NCBI RefSeq assembly: GCF_029537485.1
Contig: NZ_JARPUS010000001.1
Span: forward strand, 1-64,000
DNA: 64,000 nucleotides
Reading direction: 5' to 3'
Source of the DNA: Pseudomonas sp. GOM6
Lineage (GTDB): Bacteria > Pseudomonadota > Gammaproteobacteria > Pseudomonadales > Pseudomonadaceae
Shown in pieces: positions 50,746 to 59,033 of the stretch (positions within the stretch are counted from its first letter, which is position 1; each line of letters begins with the position of its first letter). The notes below the pieces were generated by a model. That model worked only from the letters and a program-made list of their open reading frames with translations. It made no database searches and was not told the origin of the DNA. Both the position numbers and the translations under genes were made by a program.

Positions 50746-51633
50746 ATGTCGAGTCACGAGAACTACTACGTCCCGGCCCAGAGCAAATGGCCGATCATCG
50801 CTACCCTCGGCATGCTGGTGTCGGTGTACGGGGTCGCCACCTGGTTCAACGACATGAAGGCCGAGCGTGCCGACTCCAACGGCCCGCTGATCTTCTTCGT
50901 CGGCGGCCTGATCCTCGCCTACATGCTGTTCGGCTGGTTCGGCAATGTGATCAAGGAAAGCCGCGCCGGCCTGTACAGCCCGCAGATGGACCGTTCGTTC
51001 CGCTGGGGCATGAGCTGGTTCATCTTCTCTGAGGTGATGTTCTTCGCCGCCTTCTTCGGCGCGCTGTTCTACATCCGCATGTGGGCCGGTCCCTGGCTCG
51101 GTGGCGAAGGCGACAAAGGCGTGACCAACATGCTGTGGGAGGGCTTCGAGTACAGCTGGCCGCTGCTCAATAACCCGGACTCAAAGCTGTTCCCGCCACC
51201 GACGGCGGTGATCGATCCGTGGCACCTGCCGCTGATCAACACCATCCTGCTGGTGACCTCCAGCTTCACCGTGACCTTCGCCCACCATGCGCTGAAGAAG
51301 GACAAGCGCGGGCCGCTCAAGCTGTGGCTGGCCCTGACCATCCTCCTCGGCGTGGCGTTCCTGGTGCTGCAGGTCGAGGAATACATCGAGGCCTACACCG
51401 AGCTCGGGCTGACCCTGGGGTCGGGGATCTACGGCGCCACCTTCTTCATGCTCACCGGCTTTCATGGTGCGCACGTGACCATGGGCGCGCTGATCCTGAC
51501 GGTGATGCTGGTGCGTATCCACAAGGGCCACTTCGATTCCGAGAAGCACTTCGGCTTCGAGGCGGCCAGCTGGTACTGGCACTTCGTCGATGTGGTCTGG
51601 CTTGGGCTGTTTATCTTCGTCTACGTACTCTGA
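50746..51633 (+). CDS. coxC: Cytochrome c oxidase subunit III
   Basis: A 295-residue membrane subunit with seven transmembrane helices: SWFIFSEVMFFAAFFGALFY in the N-terminal half and TGFHGAHVTMGALILTVML plus FGFEAASWYWHFVDVVWLGL at the end carry the family's conserved acidic and histidine residues. AAGGAG precedes the ATG. It stabilises the catalytic core and proton uptake. It ends 6 bases from the convergent DUF2909 gene. Confidence 0.96.
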   Translation: MSSHENYYVPAQSKWPIIATLGMLVSVYGVATWFNDMKAERADSNGPLIFFVGGLILAYMLFGWFGNVIKESRAGLYSPQMDRSFRWGMSWFIFSEVMFFAAFFGALFYIRMWAGPWLGGEGDKGVTNMLWEGFEYSWPLLNNPDSKLFPPPTAVIDPWHLPLINTILLVTSSFTVTFAHHALKKDKRGPLKLWLALTILLGVAFLVLQVEEYIEAYTELGLTLGSGIYGATFFMLTGFHGAHVTMGALILTVMLVRIHKGHFDSEKHFGFEAASWYWHFVDVVWLGLFIFVYVL

Positions 51634-51639
51634 GGTGGT

Positions 51640-51843
51640 TTACCAGGTCACGTGACTGACCAGCTGGCCGCTGTAGAAGCCCCAGGCGATCAACGCCACG
51701 GTGATGGCGGTCAGCGTGACCCGTACGCTCAGCGAATTGACCACTCGCGAGCCGTGGCCCTCGTCCTTGACCAGGAAGAACAGGCCACTGAACAGGCTGA
51801 CCATTGTGGCCAGCAGCAGGAGGATGATCGCGGCCTTGAGCAT
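51640..51843 (-). CDS. DUF2909 twin-transmembrane protein
   Basis: A 67-residue protein made of two transmembrane helices (LKAAIILLLLATMVSLFSGL and LTAITVALIAWGFY) joined by a short basic loop, matching DUF2909 twin-helix proteins. It lies on the opposite strand inside the cox cluster, between coxC and SURF1, as I recall for P. aeruginosa. A role in oxidase assembly is possible but unproven. Confidence 0.8.
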   Translation of the reverse strand: MLKAAIILLLLATMVSLFSGLFFLVKDEGHGSRVVNSLSVRVTLTAITVALIAWGFYSGQLVSHVTW

Positions 51844-51920
51844 GCGTGACTCCGGGGGATGGGGGAATTGATGTGTCGTTGCAGTATAGCCAGCCCATTG
51901 CCGGTACTCGGAAACAGCCT

Positions 51921-52649
51921 ATGAACGGCTTTCGTCCCGGCTGGCTGCCCAGCCTGGTGGTTGTCCTGTTGCTGCCGCTACTGGTCAGCCTGGGCTTCTG
52001 GCAGTTGTCGCGGGCCGAGGAGAAACGCGTGCTGCTGGCCGAGTTCGAGGCTCGGCGCCAGGCCGAGCCCATCACCGTGACCGAGCTGGAGCGACGCAAC
52101 GATCTGGCTCACCTGCGTATTCGCTTGCACGGCCAGTTCGACGATCGCCACAGCTTGCTGCTGGACAACCGCATGCGCGACGGCCAGGTCGGCGTCGAGT
52201 TGCTGCAACCCTTCTACGACCAGGGCAGCGGTCTGTGGCTGCTGGTCAATCGCGGCTGGCTACCCTGGCCGGATCGGCGTACGCCCCCTCAGTTCACCAC
52301 GCCTGAGCAACCGCTGGCCCTGCAGGCGCGGGTCTATGTGCCGCTGGGCAGTGCCTTCCAGCTGCAGGCCGATCCGCACAGCGGCGACTGGCCGCGGCTG
52401 ATTACCGCCGTGGAGCCGGAGCGGCTGTGGCGCGAGTTGGGCCGTGGTGGTCTGGCTTACGAGGTGCGTCTTGAGCCGGGCCCGGCAGCGTATGAAGCAC
52501 AGTGGCCGCTGGTGGCCATGGGCCCGGAAAAACACAGCGGCTATGCCGTGCAGTGGTTCGCCCTGGCGGCGGCCCTGTTCTGTCTTTACCTCTATCTCGG
52601 CTGGCACAACGCCCGCTCGCGAGTCGTTCCTGCAGGAGAGCAGCCATGA
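51921..52649 (+). CDS. SURF1-family oxidase assembly protein
   Basis: A 242-residue protein with two transmembrane helices at the ends (LPSLVVVLLLPLLVSLGFWQ and VQWFALAAALFCLYLYLGW) and a periplasmic domain with GFWQLSRAEEK and LLVNRGWLPWP, hallmarks of Surf1/Shy1. It assists heme a insertion into subunit I. The start is MNGFRPG; a longer in-frame frame from 51846 crosses the intergenic region. It overlaps the next gene by 4 bp (ATGA). Confidence 0.92.
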   Translation: MNGFRPGWLPSLVVVLLLPLLVSLGFWQLSRAEEKRVLLAEFEARRQAEPITVTELERRNDLAHLRIRLHGQFDDRHSLLLDNRMRDGQVGVELLQPFYDQGSGLWLLVNRGWLPWPDRRTPPQFTTPEQPLALQARVYVPLGSAFQLQADPHSGDWPRLITAVEPERLWRELGRGGLAYEVRLEPGPAAYEAQWPLVAMGPEKHSGYAVQWFALAAALFCLYLYLGWHNARSRVVPAGEQP

Positions 52650-53236
52650 ACACCACCCTGACTCCAGAACTGCCCAACCAGGCCGTTGTAAAGCGGCGTC
52701 GCGGTCGCCTGCAGCTGATCATGTTGCTGCTGCTGGCCATCGGCCCGATGGTGCTTGCCACCTTCATGTACCAGTGGCGTTTCTGGGTGCCGGATGGACG
52801 CAACTACCACGGCACGCTTGTCGGCGATGGCACCCAGCTGGTGGATATCGGCGTGCAAGGCGCTGACGAGGGGCGTTGGCAGTTGCTGGTCACCGCACCC
52901 GGCGACTGCGCCGAGGAATGCCGCCAGTTGGTGTATGCCGCCCGGCAGATTCATATCGGCCTCAATCGCGATGCCTCGCGTGCCGTTCATGGTCTGGCGG
53001 TGGCTCGGCCTCTGAGCGACGCCTATGACCAGCAATTGCAGCGCGAATATCCGCAGCTCGGGCGTTACAGACTGGATGACATGGCCTATCGGCAACAGGT
53101 GCCTTCGAGCGAGGGGGCCCAGCTGTGGATCGTCGACCCGCACGGCAACCTGGTACTGCGTTACGACGCCAAGGTCAAAGGCAAGGACATCCTCACCGAT
53201 CTGCGCCTGCTGCTAAAGCTCTCGCAAATCGGTTGA
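52646..53236 (+). CDS. Cox-cluster membrane-anchored protein of unknown function
   Basis: A 196-residue protein with one N-terminal transmembrane helix (LQLIMLLLLAIGPMVLATFMY) and a periplasmic domain. GDCAEECRQLVYAARQIHIGL carries a C-x3-C pair and, with LWIVDPHGNLVLRY near the end, resembles a thioredoxin/SCO-like fold; the spacing parallels the copper motif of SCO proteins. It overlaps SURF1 by 4 bp and precedes ctaA. A copper or redox role in oxidase assembly is a reasonable inference. Confidence 0.85.
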   Translation: MNTTLTPELPNQAVVKRRRGRLQLIMLLLLAIGPMVLATFMYQWRFWVPDGRNYHGTLVGDGTQLVDIGVQGADEGRWQLLVTAPGDCAEECRQLVYAARQIHIGLNRDASRAVHGLAVARPLSDAYDQQLQREYPQLGRYRLDDMAYRQQVPSSEGAQLWIVDPHGNLVLRYDAKVKGKDILTDLRLLLKLSQIG

Positions 53237-53350
53237 GAGCCTGTCCATGGCCAGCTGCGCTTCGGCCAGGCTGTTTGGGAAGCAGGCTCTAGCGCGCAAG
53301 ACCATGAACAGGCTCTGCTTTCGGTATAAGAAGAACAAGAGAGGCCCCGG

Positions 53351-54403
53351 ATGAGTGAACGCAAGTCTCTGCCCGGCTACCGCCTGGCCCTTTTTGCCAC
53401 GGCCCTGGCGGTTGTCGTGGTGCTGTTAGGCGCCTATACCCGGCTAACCCACGCGGGCCTCGGTTGCCCTGACTGGCCGGGCTGCTACGGTTTCATCGGC
53501 GTGCCAATGAGCGAGCACAAGCAGGCTATCGCCGAGGCGCGTTTCCCCGAAGCACCGGTGGAAGTGGAGAAAGGCTGGAACGAGATGGTCCACCGCTACT
53601 TCGCCGGCAGCCTCGGCCTGGTCATCCTCGGCCTGGCCGTGCACGCCCTGCGCCGCCGTGGGCAAGATGGCCAGCCGCTGAAATTACCGCTGCTGTTGCT
53701 CGGCGTGGTGATCGCCCAGGCCGCCTTCGGCATGTGGACGGTGACCCTGCAGCTCTGGCCGCAGGTGGTCACTGCCCACCTGCTCGGAGGCTTCGCCACC
53801 CTGTCGCTGTTATTCCTCCTGTGCCTGCGTCTGTCCGCTGCGCTGCCGGCTCTGCCGGCGGTGTCGCGGCATCTGCGGGCACTCGCCGGTCTAGCCCTGC
53901 TTCTGGTCGCGTGTCAGATCGCCCTGGGCGGCTGGGTCAGCTCCAACTACGCGGCAGTGGCGTGCGTCGACCTGCCGACCTGCCACGGCGAGTGGTGGCC
54001 GGCGATGGACTTCGCCAACGGCTTCCATCTGACCCAGCACATCGGCCCCAACTACCTCGGCGGCCAGCTGGACAGCGATGCGCGTACCGCCATTCACATG
54101 ACTCACCGGCTCGGCGCCGTGGGGCTCAGCCTGGTTCTGCTGCTACTGGCCTGGCGCCTGCGTGTCGCCGGCCTCGGTCGCCTGGCCGGCTTGCTGCTGC
54201 TGGCGCTGGCCGTGCAGGTCAGCCTGGGCGTGAGCAACGTGCTGCTGCATCTGCCGCTGGCGGTGGCGGTGGCGCATAACGCCGGTGGCGCCGCGTTGTT
54301 GCTGGTGCTGGTACTGATCAACTATCGCCTGCGCAGTACAGGTCAGGTCCGGGTGCCGCAATCGCAGGCACCCGTGCGTGCTCTGGCAGCGGCGGGTAAA
54401 TAA
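53351..54403 (+). CDS. ctaA: Heme A synthase
   Basis: A 350-residue membrane protein of the COX15/CtaA family with eight transmembrane helices, converting heme O to heme A. Conserved histidine/glutamate positions appear in GAYTRLTHAGLGCPDWPGCYG, EMVHRYFAGSLG and IHMTHRLGAVG. GAGG lies before the ATG. The 114-bp upstream gap contains repeated AGCCTG/CAGGCT stretches but no certain promoter. It is followed by ctaB, supplying the heme for CoxA. Confidence 0.95.
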   Translation: MSERKSLPGYRLALFATALAVVVVLLGAYTRLTHAGLGCPDWPGCYGFIGVPMSEHKQAIAEARFPEAPVEVEKGWNEMVHRYFAGSLGLVILGLAVHALRRRGQDGQPLKLPLLLLGVVIAQAAFGMWTVTLQLWPQVVTAHLLGGFATLSLLFLLCLRLSAALPALPAVSRHLRALAGLALLLVACQIALGGWVSSNYAAVACVDLPTCHGEWWPAMDFANGFHLTQHIGPNYLGGQLDSDARTAIHMTHRLGAVGLSLVLLLLAWRLRVAGLGRLAGLLLLALAVQVSLGVSNVLLHLPLAVAVAHNAGGAALLLVLVLINYRLRSTGQVRVPQSQAPVRALAAAGK

Positions 54404-54419
54404 AAAGAGGAGAGACATC

Positions 54420-55319
54420 ATGGCTACTCTGTCGCGTGTCCATTCCGAGAGCGCCAGCTGGCGCGACTACCTCGAGCTGACCAAGCCGCGAGTCGTGCTA
54501 CTGATGCTGATCACCTCGCTGGTCGGCATGTTCCTCGCCACTCGCGCCGGCGTGCCCTGGACCGTGCTGCTATTCGGCAACCTTGGCATCGGCCTGTGTG
54601 CCGGTGCGGCGGCGGCGGTCAACCATGTAGTTGACCGGCGCATTGACTCGATCATGGCACGTACCCACAAGCGCCCCGTCACTGCCGGACGGGTCTCGGT
54701 GCCCGCTGCGCTGAGTTTTGCCCTGGCGCTGGCCGTGGCCGGCATGGCCTTGCTGCTGGCCTTCACCAACGAGCTGGCGGCCTGGCTGACCCTCGCCTCG
54801 CTGCTTGGCTACGCCGTGCTCTACACCGGCTTCCTCAAGCGTGCCACGCCACAGAACATCGTCATCGGCGGCCTGGCGGGCGCTGCGCCACCGCTGCTCG
54901 GCTGGGTGGCGGTGACCGGCCATGTCAGCGCCGAGCCGCTGCTGCTGGTGCTGATCATCTTCGCCTGGACGCCGCCGCACTTCTGGGCCCTGGCCATCCA
55001 CCGCAAGGCCGAATATGCCAAGGCCGACATCCCCATGCTGCCGGTCACTCATGGCGAGCACTACACCAAGGTACACATCCTGCTGTACACCGCGGTGATG
55101 CTGGCGGTGACCCTGTTGCCCTATGCCATCCACATGAGTGGGCCGCTCTATCTGGCGGCCGCACTGGTGCTGGGCGGGCGCTTCATGTTCTGGGCCTGGG
55201 TGCTGTACCGTGACAGCCGGCCGCACGCGGCGATCAACACCTTCAAGTACAGTATCTGGTACCTGTTTCTGCTGTTCATCGCCCTGCTGGCCGATCATTA
55301 CCTGCTGCTCAACCTGTAG
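54420..55319 (+). CDS. cyoE: Protoheme IX farnesyltransferase (heme O synthase)
   Basis: A 299-residue UbiA-superfamily prenyltransferase with nine transmembrane helices (also called CtaB). The Asp-rich catalytic segments are NHVVDRRIDSIMARTHKRP and YTKVHILLYTAV-flanked DIPMLPVTHG. It farnesylates heme B to heme O, the substrate of CtaA just upstream. GAGGAG lies 6 bases before the ATG; a start 42 bases earlier overlaps ctaA and is rejected. Confidence 0.95.
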   Translation: MATLSRVHSESASWRDYLELTKPRVVLLMLITSLVGMFLATRAGVPWTVLLFGNLGIGLCAGAAAAVNHVVDRRIDSIMARTHKRPVTAGRVSVPAALSFALALAVAGMALLLAFTNELAAWLTLASLLGYAVLYTGFLKRATPQNIVIGGLAGAAPPLLGWVAVTGHVSAEPLLLVLIIFAWTPPHFWALAIHRKAEYAKADIPMLPVTHGEHYTKVHILLYTAVMLAVTLLPYAIHMSGPLYLAAALVLGGRFMFWAWVLYRDSRPHAAINTFKYSIWYLFLLFIALLADHYLLLNL

Positions 55320-55345
55320 CGCTAGCCCTGTCCAAGAGAGATTGC

Positions 55346-55981
55346 ATGAGCCGTACCCAGAAGACCGTTATCGTTCTCGCCGCCTTCGTCGCCCTGGTGC
55401 TGGGCCTGACCGTCAACAAGGTGCTTAACAGCAAGGGCGACGGCACCGACAAGGTGGCCATGCTCGATGCCGGCATCGTCCTGCTGCCGCAGAGTCGCAC
55501 CCTGCCGGCGCTGTCGCTGATCAACCAGGACGGCCAGACGGTGGCGGTGGATAACCTCAAGGACAAGTGGAGCCTGCTGTTCTTCGGCTACACCTTCTGC
55601 CCGGATATCTGTCCGGCTACCCTGGCCCAGCTGCGCCAGCTACAGGGCATGCTGCCGGCCGAGACCAAGGATCGGCTGCGCGTGGTGTTGGTGACGGTCG
55701 ACCCGCACCGCGACACCCCCGAGCAGCTGAACAAGTACCTCGGCTTCTTCGACGCCGGCTTCCAGGGCCTGACTGGCGCCCAGGACGACATCCAGAAACT
55801 GGCCAATGGCGTCAGCATTCCCTTCATCCCGGCCGATACCAGCCAGGAGAACTACACCGTCGACCACAGCGGCAATCTGGTGATCATCGGCCCGGACGGC
55901 ACCCAGCGGGGTTTCATCCGCGCGCCGTTGAACAACGACAAGCTGGCCGCCCAGCTACCGAGCCTGTTCAAGCTCGACTGA
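55346..55981 (+). CDS. SCO1/SenC-family copper chaperone
   Basis: A 211-residue membrane-anchored thioredoxin-fold protein. The N-terminal helix is TVIVLAAFVALVLGLTVNKV; the copper site has C85 and C89 (FCPDICP) and H174 (TVDHSG). It delivers copper to the CuA centre of CoxB. It closes the oxidase cluster, 26 bp after ctaB. GAGAG precedes the ATG. Confidence 0.94.
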   Translation: MSRTQKTVIVLAAFVALVLGLTVNKVLNSKGDGTDKVAMLDAGIVLLPQSRTLPALSLINQDGQTVAVDNLKDKWSLLFFGYTFCPDICPATLAQLRQLQGMLPAETKDRLRVVLVTVDPHRDTPEQLNKYLGFFDAGFQGLTGAQDDIQKLANGVSIPFIPADTSQENYTVDHSGNLVIIGPDGTQRGFIRAPLNNDKLAAQLPSLFKLD

Positions 55982-55985
55982 GCGG

Positions 55986-56408
55986 CTATTTGGCGAACAG
56001 CTGACCGATATCCCTGAACGCCTTGAACTCCAGGGCGTTGCCGCAGGGGTCGAGCAGGAACAGGGTGGCCTGCTCGCCGACCTGGCCCCGGAAGCGCACA
56101 TAGGGTTCGATCACGAAGGCCGTCTCGCGCTGGCGCAGGCGTTCGGCCAGCGTCTCCCACTCATCCCAGCCCAGCACCACGCCGAAATGCGGCACCGGCA
56201 CGTCGTGGCCGTCCACCGGATTACTGTGTGCGGCCTCCTGGTGGGCCATTATCGGTGCTTCATGGATCACCAGTTGGTGGCCGAAGAAGTCGAAATCCAC
56301 CCAGTGCTCGCTGCTGCGGCCTTCGGCGCAGCCGAACACCTCGCCGTAGAAATGACGGGCAGCGGGCAGATCGTAGACGGGTATGGCGAGGTGAAAGGGA
56401 GCCGGCAT
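55986..56408 (-). CDS. VOC-family (glyoxalase/dioxygenase-like) protein
   Basis: A 140-residue vicinal-oxygen-chelate protein with the paired beta-alpha-beta pattern: [22 protein letters not shown] at the start and [19 protein letters not shown] in the second half, ending [18 protein letters not shown] metal site could use H6, H-x and E residues of these strands. It is divergent from a LysR regulator 94 bp away, its probable controller. Substrate unknown; the family includes isomerases, dioxygenases and drug-binding proteins. Confidence 0.83.
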   Translation of the reverse strand: MPAPFHLAIPVYDLPAARHFYGEVFGCAEGRSSEHWVDFDFFGHQLVIHEAPIMAHQEAAHSNPVDGHDVPVPHFGVVLGWDEWETLAERLRQRETAFVIEPYVRFRGQVGEQATLFLLDPCGNALEFKAFRDIGQLFAK

Positions 56409-56502
56409 CAGGGAGTCCTCACGGGTTTTTCAGCATGTTGGCCGCAATAATTTCTATGCAAAAGCGAATATCCTTGCTGTCGAGCTCAAAGGATTTCGAT
56501 CA

Positions 56503-57360
56503 ATGCTGCGCGAACTGAAAACCTTCGTTGCCGTGGCTCGGCATGGCACCTTCGCCGCCGCCGGCCAGCGGGTCGGCCTCACCCAGTCGGCGGTCAGCGC
56601 GCAGATGCGTGTGCTGGAACAGGCCCTTGGGCAGCGCCTGTTCGACCGCAGCGGGCGCAGCGCCGTGCTCAATGCCGCCGGCCGTCACGCCCTGCCGCTG
56701 GCCGAGCAGATGCTGGCGCTATATGCCGAGATGGCCAGTCCGGCGGGCGAGCTGCGCGGTGAGCTGCGCGTTGGTGCCATTGCCAGCGTACAGACCGGAT
56801 TGCTGCCACAGGTGCTGCCGCGCTTTCGCCAGCAGGCGCCGGCGGTGGAGCTGAAGCTGGTGCCCGGCGTGTCGCTGGATCTGCTCAGTCGGGTCGATGC
56901 CGGCGAGTTGGATCTGGCCCTGCTGATCAAGCCGCCCTTCGAGTTGCCCAAGGAGCTGCAGCAGCTGCCGCTGGCGCGCGAGCCCTTCGTGTTAATCGTG
57001 CCCGAGTCGATGGCCGGCGACGCGCCGTTGCAGCTGCTAGCCAGCCAGCCTTTCGTCCGTTACGACCGTAGCTCGTTCGGCGGTCGCCAGGTCGAGCGTT
57101 TCCTCCGCACGCAGCGTGTGCAGGTCGATGAAGCACTGGAGCTGGACGAGCTGGAAGCGATCGTGCGCATGGTCGAGGCTGGATTGGGGGTTTCGCTGAT
57201 CCCGCTGGCTGGGCTGTGGCGCGAGCATGGTGCGCGGGTGCGGGTCATCGAACTGGGCGAGCTGACCTTCCACCGCGAGCTGATCGCCCTGGTGCGTCGT
57301 GCCCAGCGCCAGCCGGCGCTGGATTGCCTGCTGGAGTGCCTGGGAGCCGTAAACCTTTAG
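56503..57360 (+). CDS. LysR-family transcriptional regulator
   Basis: A 285-residue LysR protein. The N-terminal winged helix is TFVAVARHGTFAAAGQRVGL followed by SQSAVSAQMRVLEQALGQRLFDRSGR-type recognition (TQSAVSAQMRVLEQALG). The C-terminal periplasmic-binding-like effector domain starts near residue 90. AAAGGA lies 9 bases before the ATG. Divergent from the VOC gene, it probably regulates that gene and itself from the 94-bp gap. Effector unknown. Confidence 0.88.
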   Translation: MLRELKTFVAVARHGTFAAAGQRVGLTQSAVSAQMRVLEQALGQRLFDRSGRSAVLNAAGRHALPLAEQMLALYAEMASPAGELRGELRVGAIASVQTGLLPQVLPRFRQQAPAVELKLVPGVSLDLLSRVDAGELDLALLIKPPFELPKELQQLPLAREPFVLIVPESMAGDAPLQLLASQPFVRYDRSSFGGRQVERFLRTQRVQVDEALELDELEAIVRMVEAGLGVSLIPLAGLWREHGARVRVIELGELTFHRELIALVRRAQRQPALDCLLECLGAVNL

Positions 57361-57402
57361 CGCTATTGGCGACAGCTCCTTGATGTTGGCGATGGAGTTT
57401 TT

Positions 57403-57466
57403 TGGGAGCGGCTTTAGCCGAGAATGAGGGTGCTGGGTCTGCTTATCGTGGCTAAAGCCGCTCCCA
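57403..57466. repeat. Inverted pair of REP elements (REPIN-like)
   Basis: TGGGAGCGGCTTTAGCCG (57403-57420) and GGCTAAAGCCGCTCCCA (57450-57466) are inverted copies of the same REP family seen once at 5532. The 29-base spacing gives the doublet arrangement typical of mobile REPIN units moved by RAYT transposases. It lies between the convergent lysR-type gene and metQ. No RAYT gene is in the window. Confidence 0.8.
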
Positions 57467-57473
57467 CGGATAC

Positions 57474-57502
57474 AAAAAAGCCCGCTCTGGGCGGGCTTTT
57501 TT
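57474..57502. terminator. Bidirectional intrinsic terminator between lysR-type gene and metQ
   Basis: AAAAAAGCCCGC (57474-57485) and GCGGGCTTTTTT (57491-57502) form a perfect 12-bp stem around a 5-base loop. It has A/T tracts on both sides and therefore can stop both the plus-strand regulator transcript and the minus-strand metNIQ transcript, which ends 19 bases away. Confidence 0.88.
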
Positions 57503-57520
57503 GACTCAACTGAGTTGCGA

Positions 57521-58300
57521 TCAGAACGCCGGTACCACGGCACCTTTGTACTTCTCGACGATGAACTGCTTGACCGCGTCGCTGTGCAGGGCCTTGGCCA
57601 GCCTCTGCAGGTCGGCGTTGTCCTTCTTCGCGCTGGTGGTGACCAGGATGTTCACGTACGGCGAGTCATCACCTTCGATCACCAGGGCGTCCTTGGTCGG
57701 GTTCAGACCGGCTTCCAGGGCGTAGTTGGTGTTGATCAGGGCCAGGTCGACCTGGTTCAGCACGCGCGGCAGGGTCGCGGCTTCCAGCTCACGCACCTTG
57801 ATGTTCTTCGGGTTCTCGACGATGTCCTTGACGGTGGCGGTGATGCTGGTGGCGTCCTTGAGCTTGATCAGGCCGGTCTTCTGCAGCAGCAGCAGGGCGC
57901 GGCCGCCGTTGGTGGCGTCGTTGGGGATCACCACCTGGGCGCCATCGGCCAGCTCTGTCAGGCTCTTGATCTTGCTGGAGTAGGCACCGAAGGGCTCGAC
58001 GTGGACGCCGGCGATGCTCACCAGGTCGGTACCGCGCGAGGCGTTGAATTCGTTCAGGTAGGGCTGGTGCTGGAAGAAGTTGGCGTCCAGGCGGTCTTCG
58101 GCGACCTGCACGTTGGGCTGCACGTAGTCGGTGAAGACCTTGATCTTCAGCTCGACGCCTTCCTTGGCCAGGGCCGGTTTGACGAATTCGAGCAGCTCCG
58201 CGTGCGGCACGGCGGTGGCGGCGACGCTGATCTCGCCGGCCTGGGCGGCAGCGGCGGTGAGGGCGGCCGAGGCGGCCAGGGCAGTCAGCAGTTTCTTCAT
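57521..58300 (-). CDS. metQ: Methionine ABC transporter substrate-binding protein
   Basis: A 259-residue periplasmic binding protein of the NlpA/MetQ family, with VPHAELLEFVKPALAKEGVEL near the N-terminus, FQHQPYLNEFNASRGTDLV and IPNDATNGGRALLLLQKTGLI in the body. It has an ordinary signal peptide (MKKLLTALAASAALTAAAAQAG) without a lipobox cysteine, unlike E. coli MetQ, which is a lipoprotein. AAGGAG precedes the ATG. It is the last gene of metNIQ, before a strong terminator. It may bind D- and L-methionine or related compounds. Confidence 0.93.
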   Translation of the reverse strand: MKKLLTALAASAALTAAAAQAGEISVAATAVPHAELLEFVKPALAKEGVELKIKVFTDYVQPNVQVAEDRLDANFFQHQPYLNEFNASRGTDLVSIAGVHVEPFGAYSSKIKSLTELADGAQVVIPNDATNGGRALLLLQKTGLIKLKDATSITATVKDIVENPKNIKVRELEAATLPRVLNQVDLALINTNYALEAGLNPTKDALVIEGDDSPYVNILVTTSAKKDNADLQRLAKALHSDAVKQFIVEKYKGAVVPAF

Positions 58301-58364
58301 GTTCAGCTCCTTGTGGGATAGGGCGCAGGGTCCGACGGGTAGCCGGTCGCCCGCTGTTCTAGGG

Positions 58365-59033
58365 TTACTTACGGGAAAAATGCACGACCAGACGATCGCC
58401 GACCATCTGCAGCACCTGTACCAGGATCAGCAGCAGGATCACGGTGACAGCCATCACGTCCGGCTGGTAGCGCTGGTAGCCGTAGCGCACGGCCAGGTCG
58501 CCGAGGCCGCCGCCGCCGATCAGGCCGCTCATGGCGGTGTAAGACACCAGGGTGATGGCGGTCACGGTGGCGGCGGCGATCAGGCCCGGCAGGGCCTCCG
58601 GCAGCAGCGCACGGAAGATGATCTGCAGAGTGCTGGCGCCCATTGCCTGGGTCGCCTCGATGATGCCGCGGTCGACCTCGCGCAGGGCGGTCTCCACCAG
58701 GCGGGCGAAGAACGGTGTGGCGCCCACCACCAGCGGCGGAATCGCACCGGCTACGCCCAGCGAGGTGCCGGTGATCAGCACCGTCAGCGGGATCATCAGG
58801 ATCAGCAGGATCACGAACGGCACCGAGCGCAGTACGTTGACCAGCAGCGACAGCACTGCGTACAGCGCCTTCTGCTCGAACATCTGCCGCGGCCCGGTGA
58901 GGAACAGCAGCACACCGAGCGGCAGGCCGAGCAGCACGGTGAACAGGGTGGCGCCACCGAGCATGTTGAGGGTGTCGAGGCTGGCGTAGCCGATTTCCTG
59001 CCAGTCGACGTTGGGGAGCAGTTGTTCGAGCAT
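58365..59033 (-). CDS. metI: Methionine ABC transporter permease
   Basis: A 222-residue inner-membrane permease with five to six helices and the cytoplasmic EAA-type coupling loop (EATQAMGASTLQIIFRALLPEALPG). The start overlaps the metN stop (TGATG). Together with MetN it forms the transport channel for methionine. Confidence 0.94.
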   Translation of the reverse strand: MLEQLLPNVDWQEIGYASLDTLNMLGGATLFTVLLGLPLGVLLFLTGPRQMFEQKALYAVLSLLVNVLRSVPFVILLILMIPLTVLITGTSLGVAGAIPPLVVGATPFFARLVETALREVDRGIIEATQAMGASTLQIIFRALLPEALPGLIAAATVTAITLVSYTAMSGLIGGGGLGDLAVRYGYQRYQPDVMAVTVILLLILVQVLQMVGDRLVVHFSRK

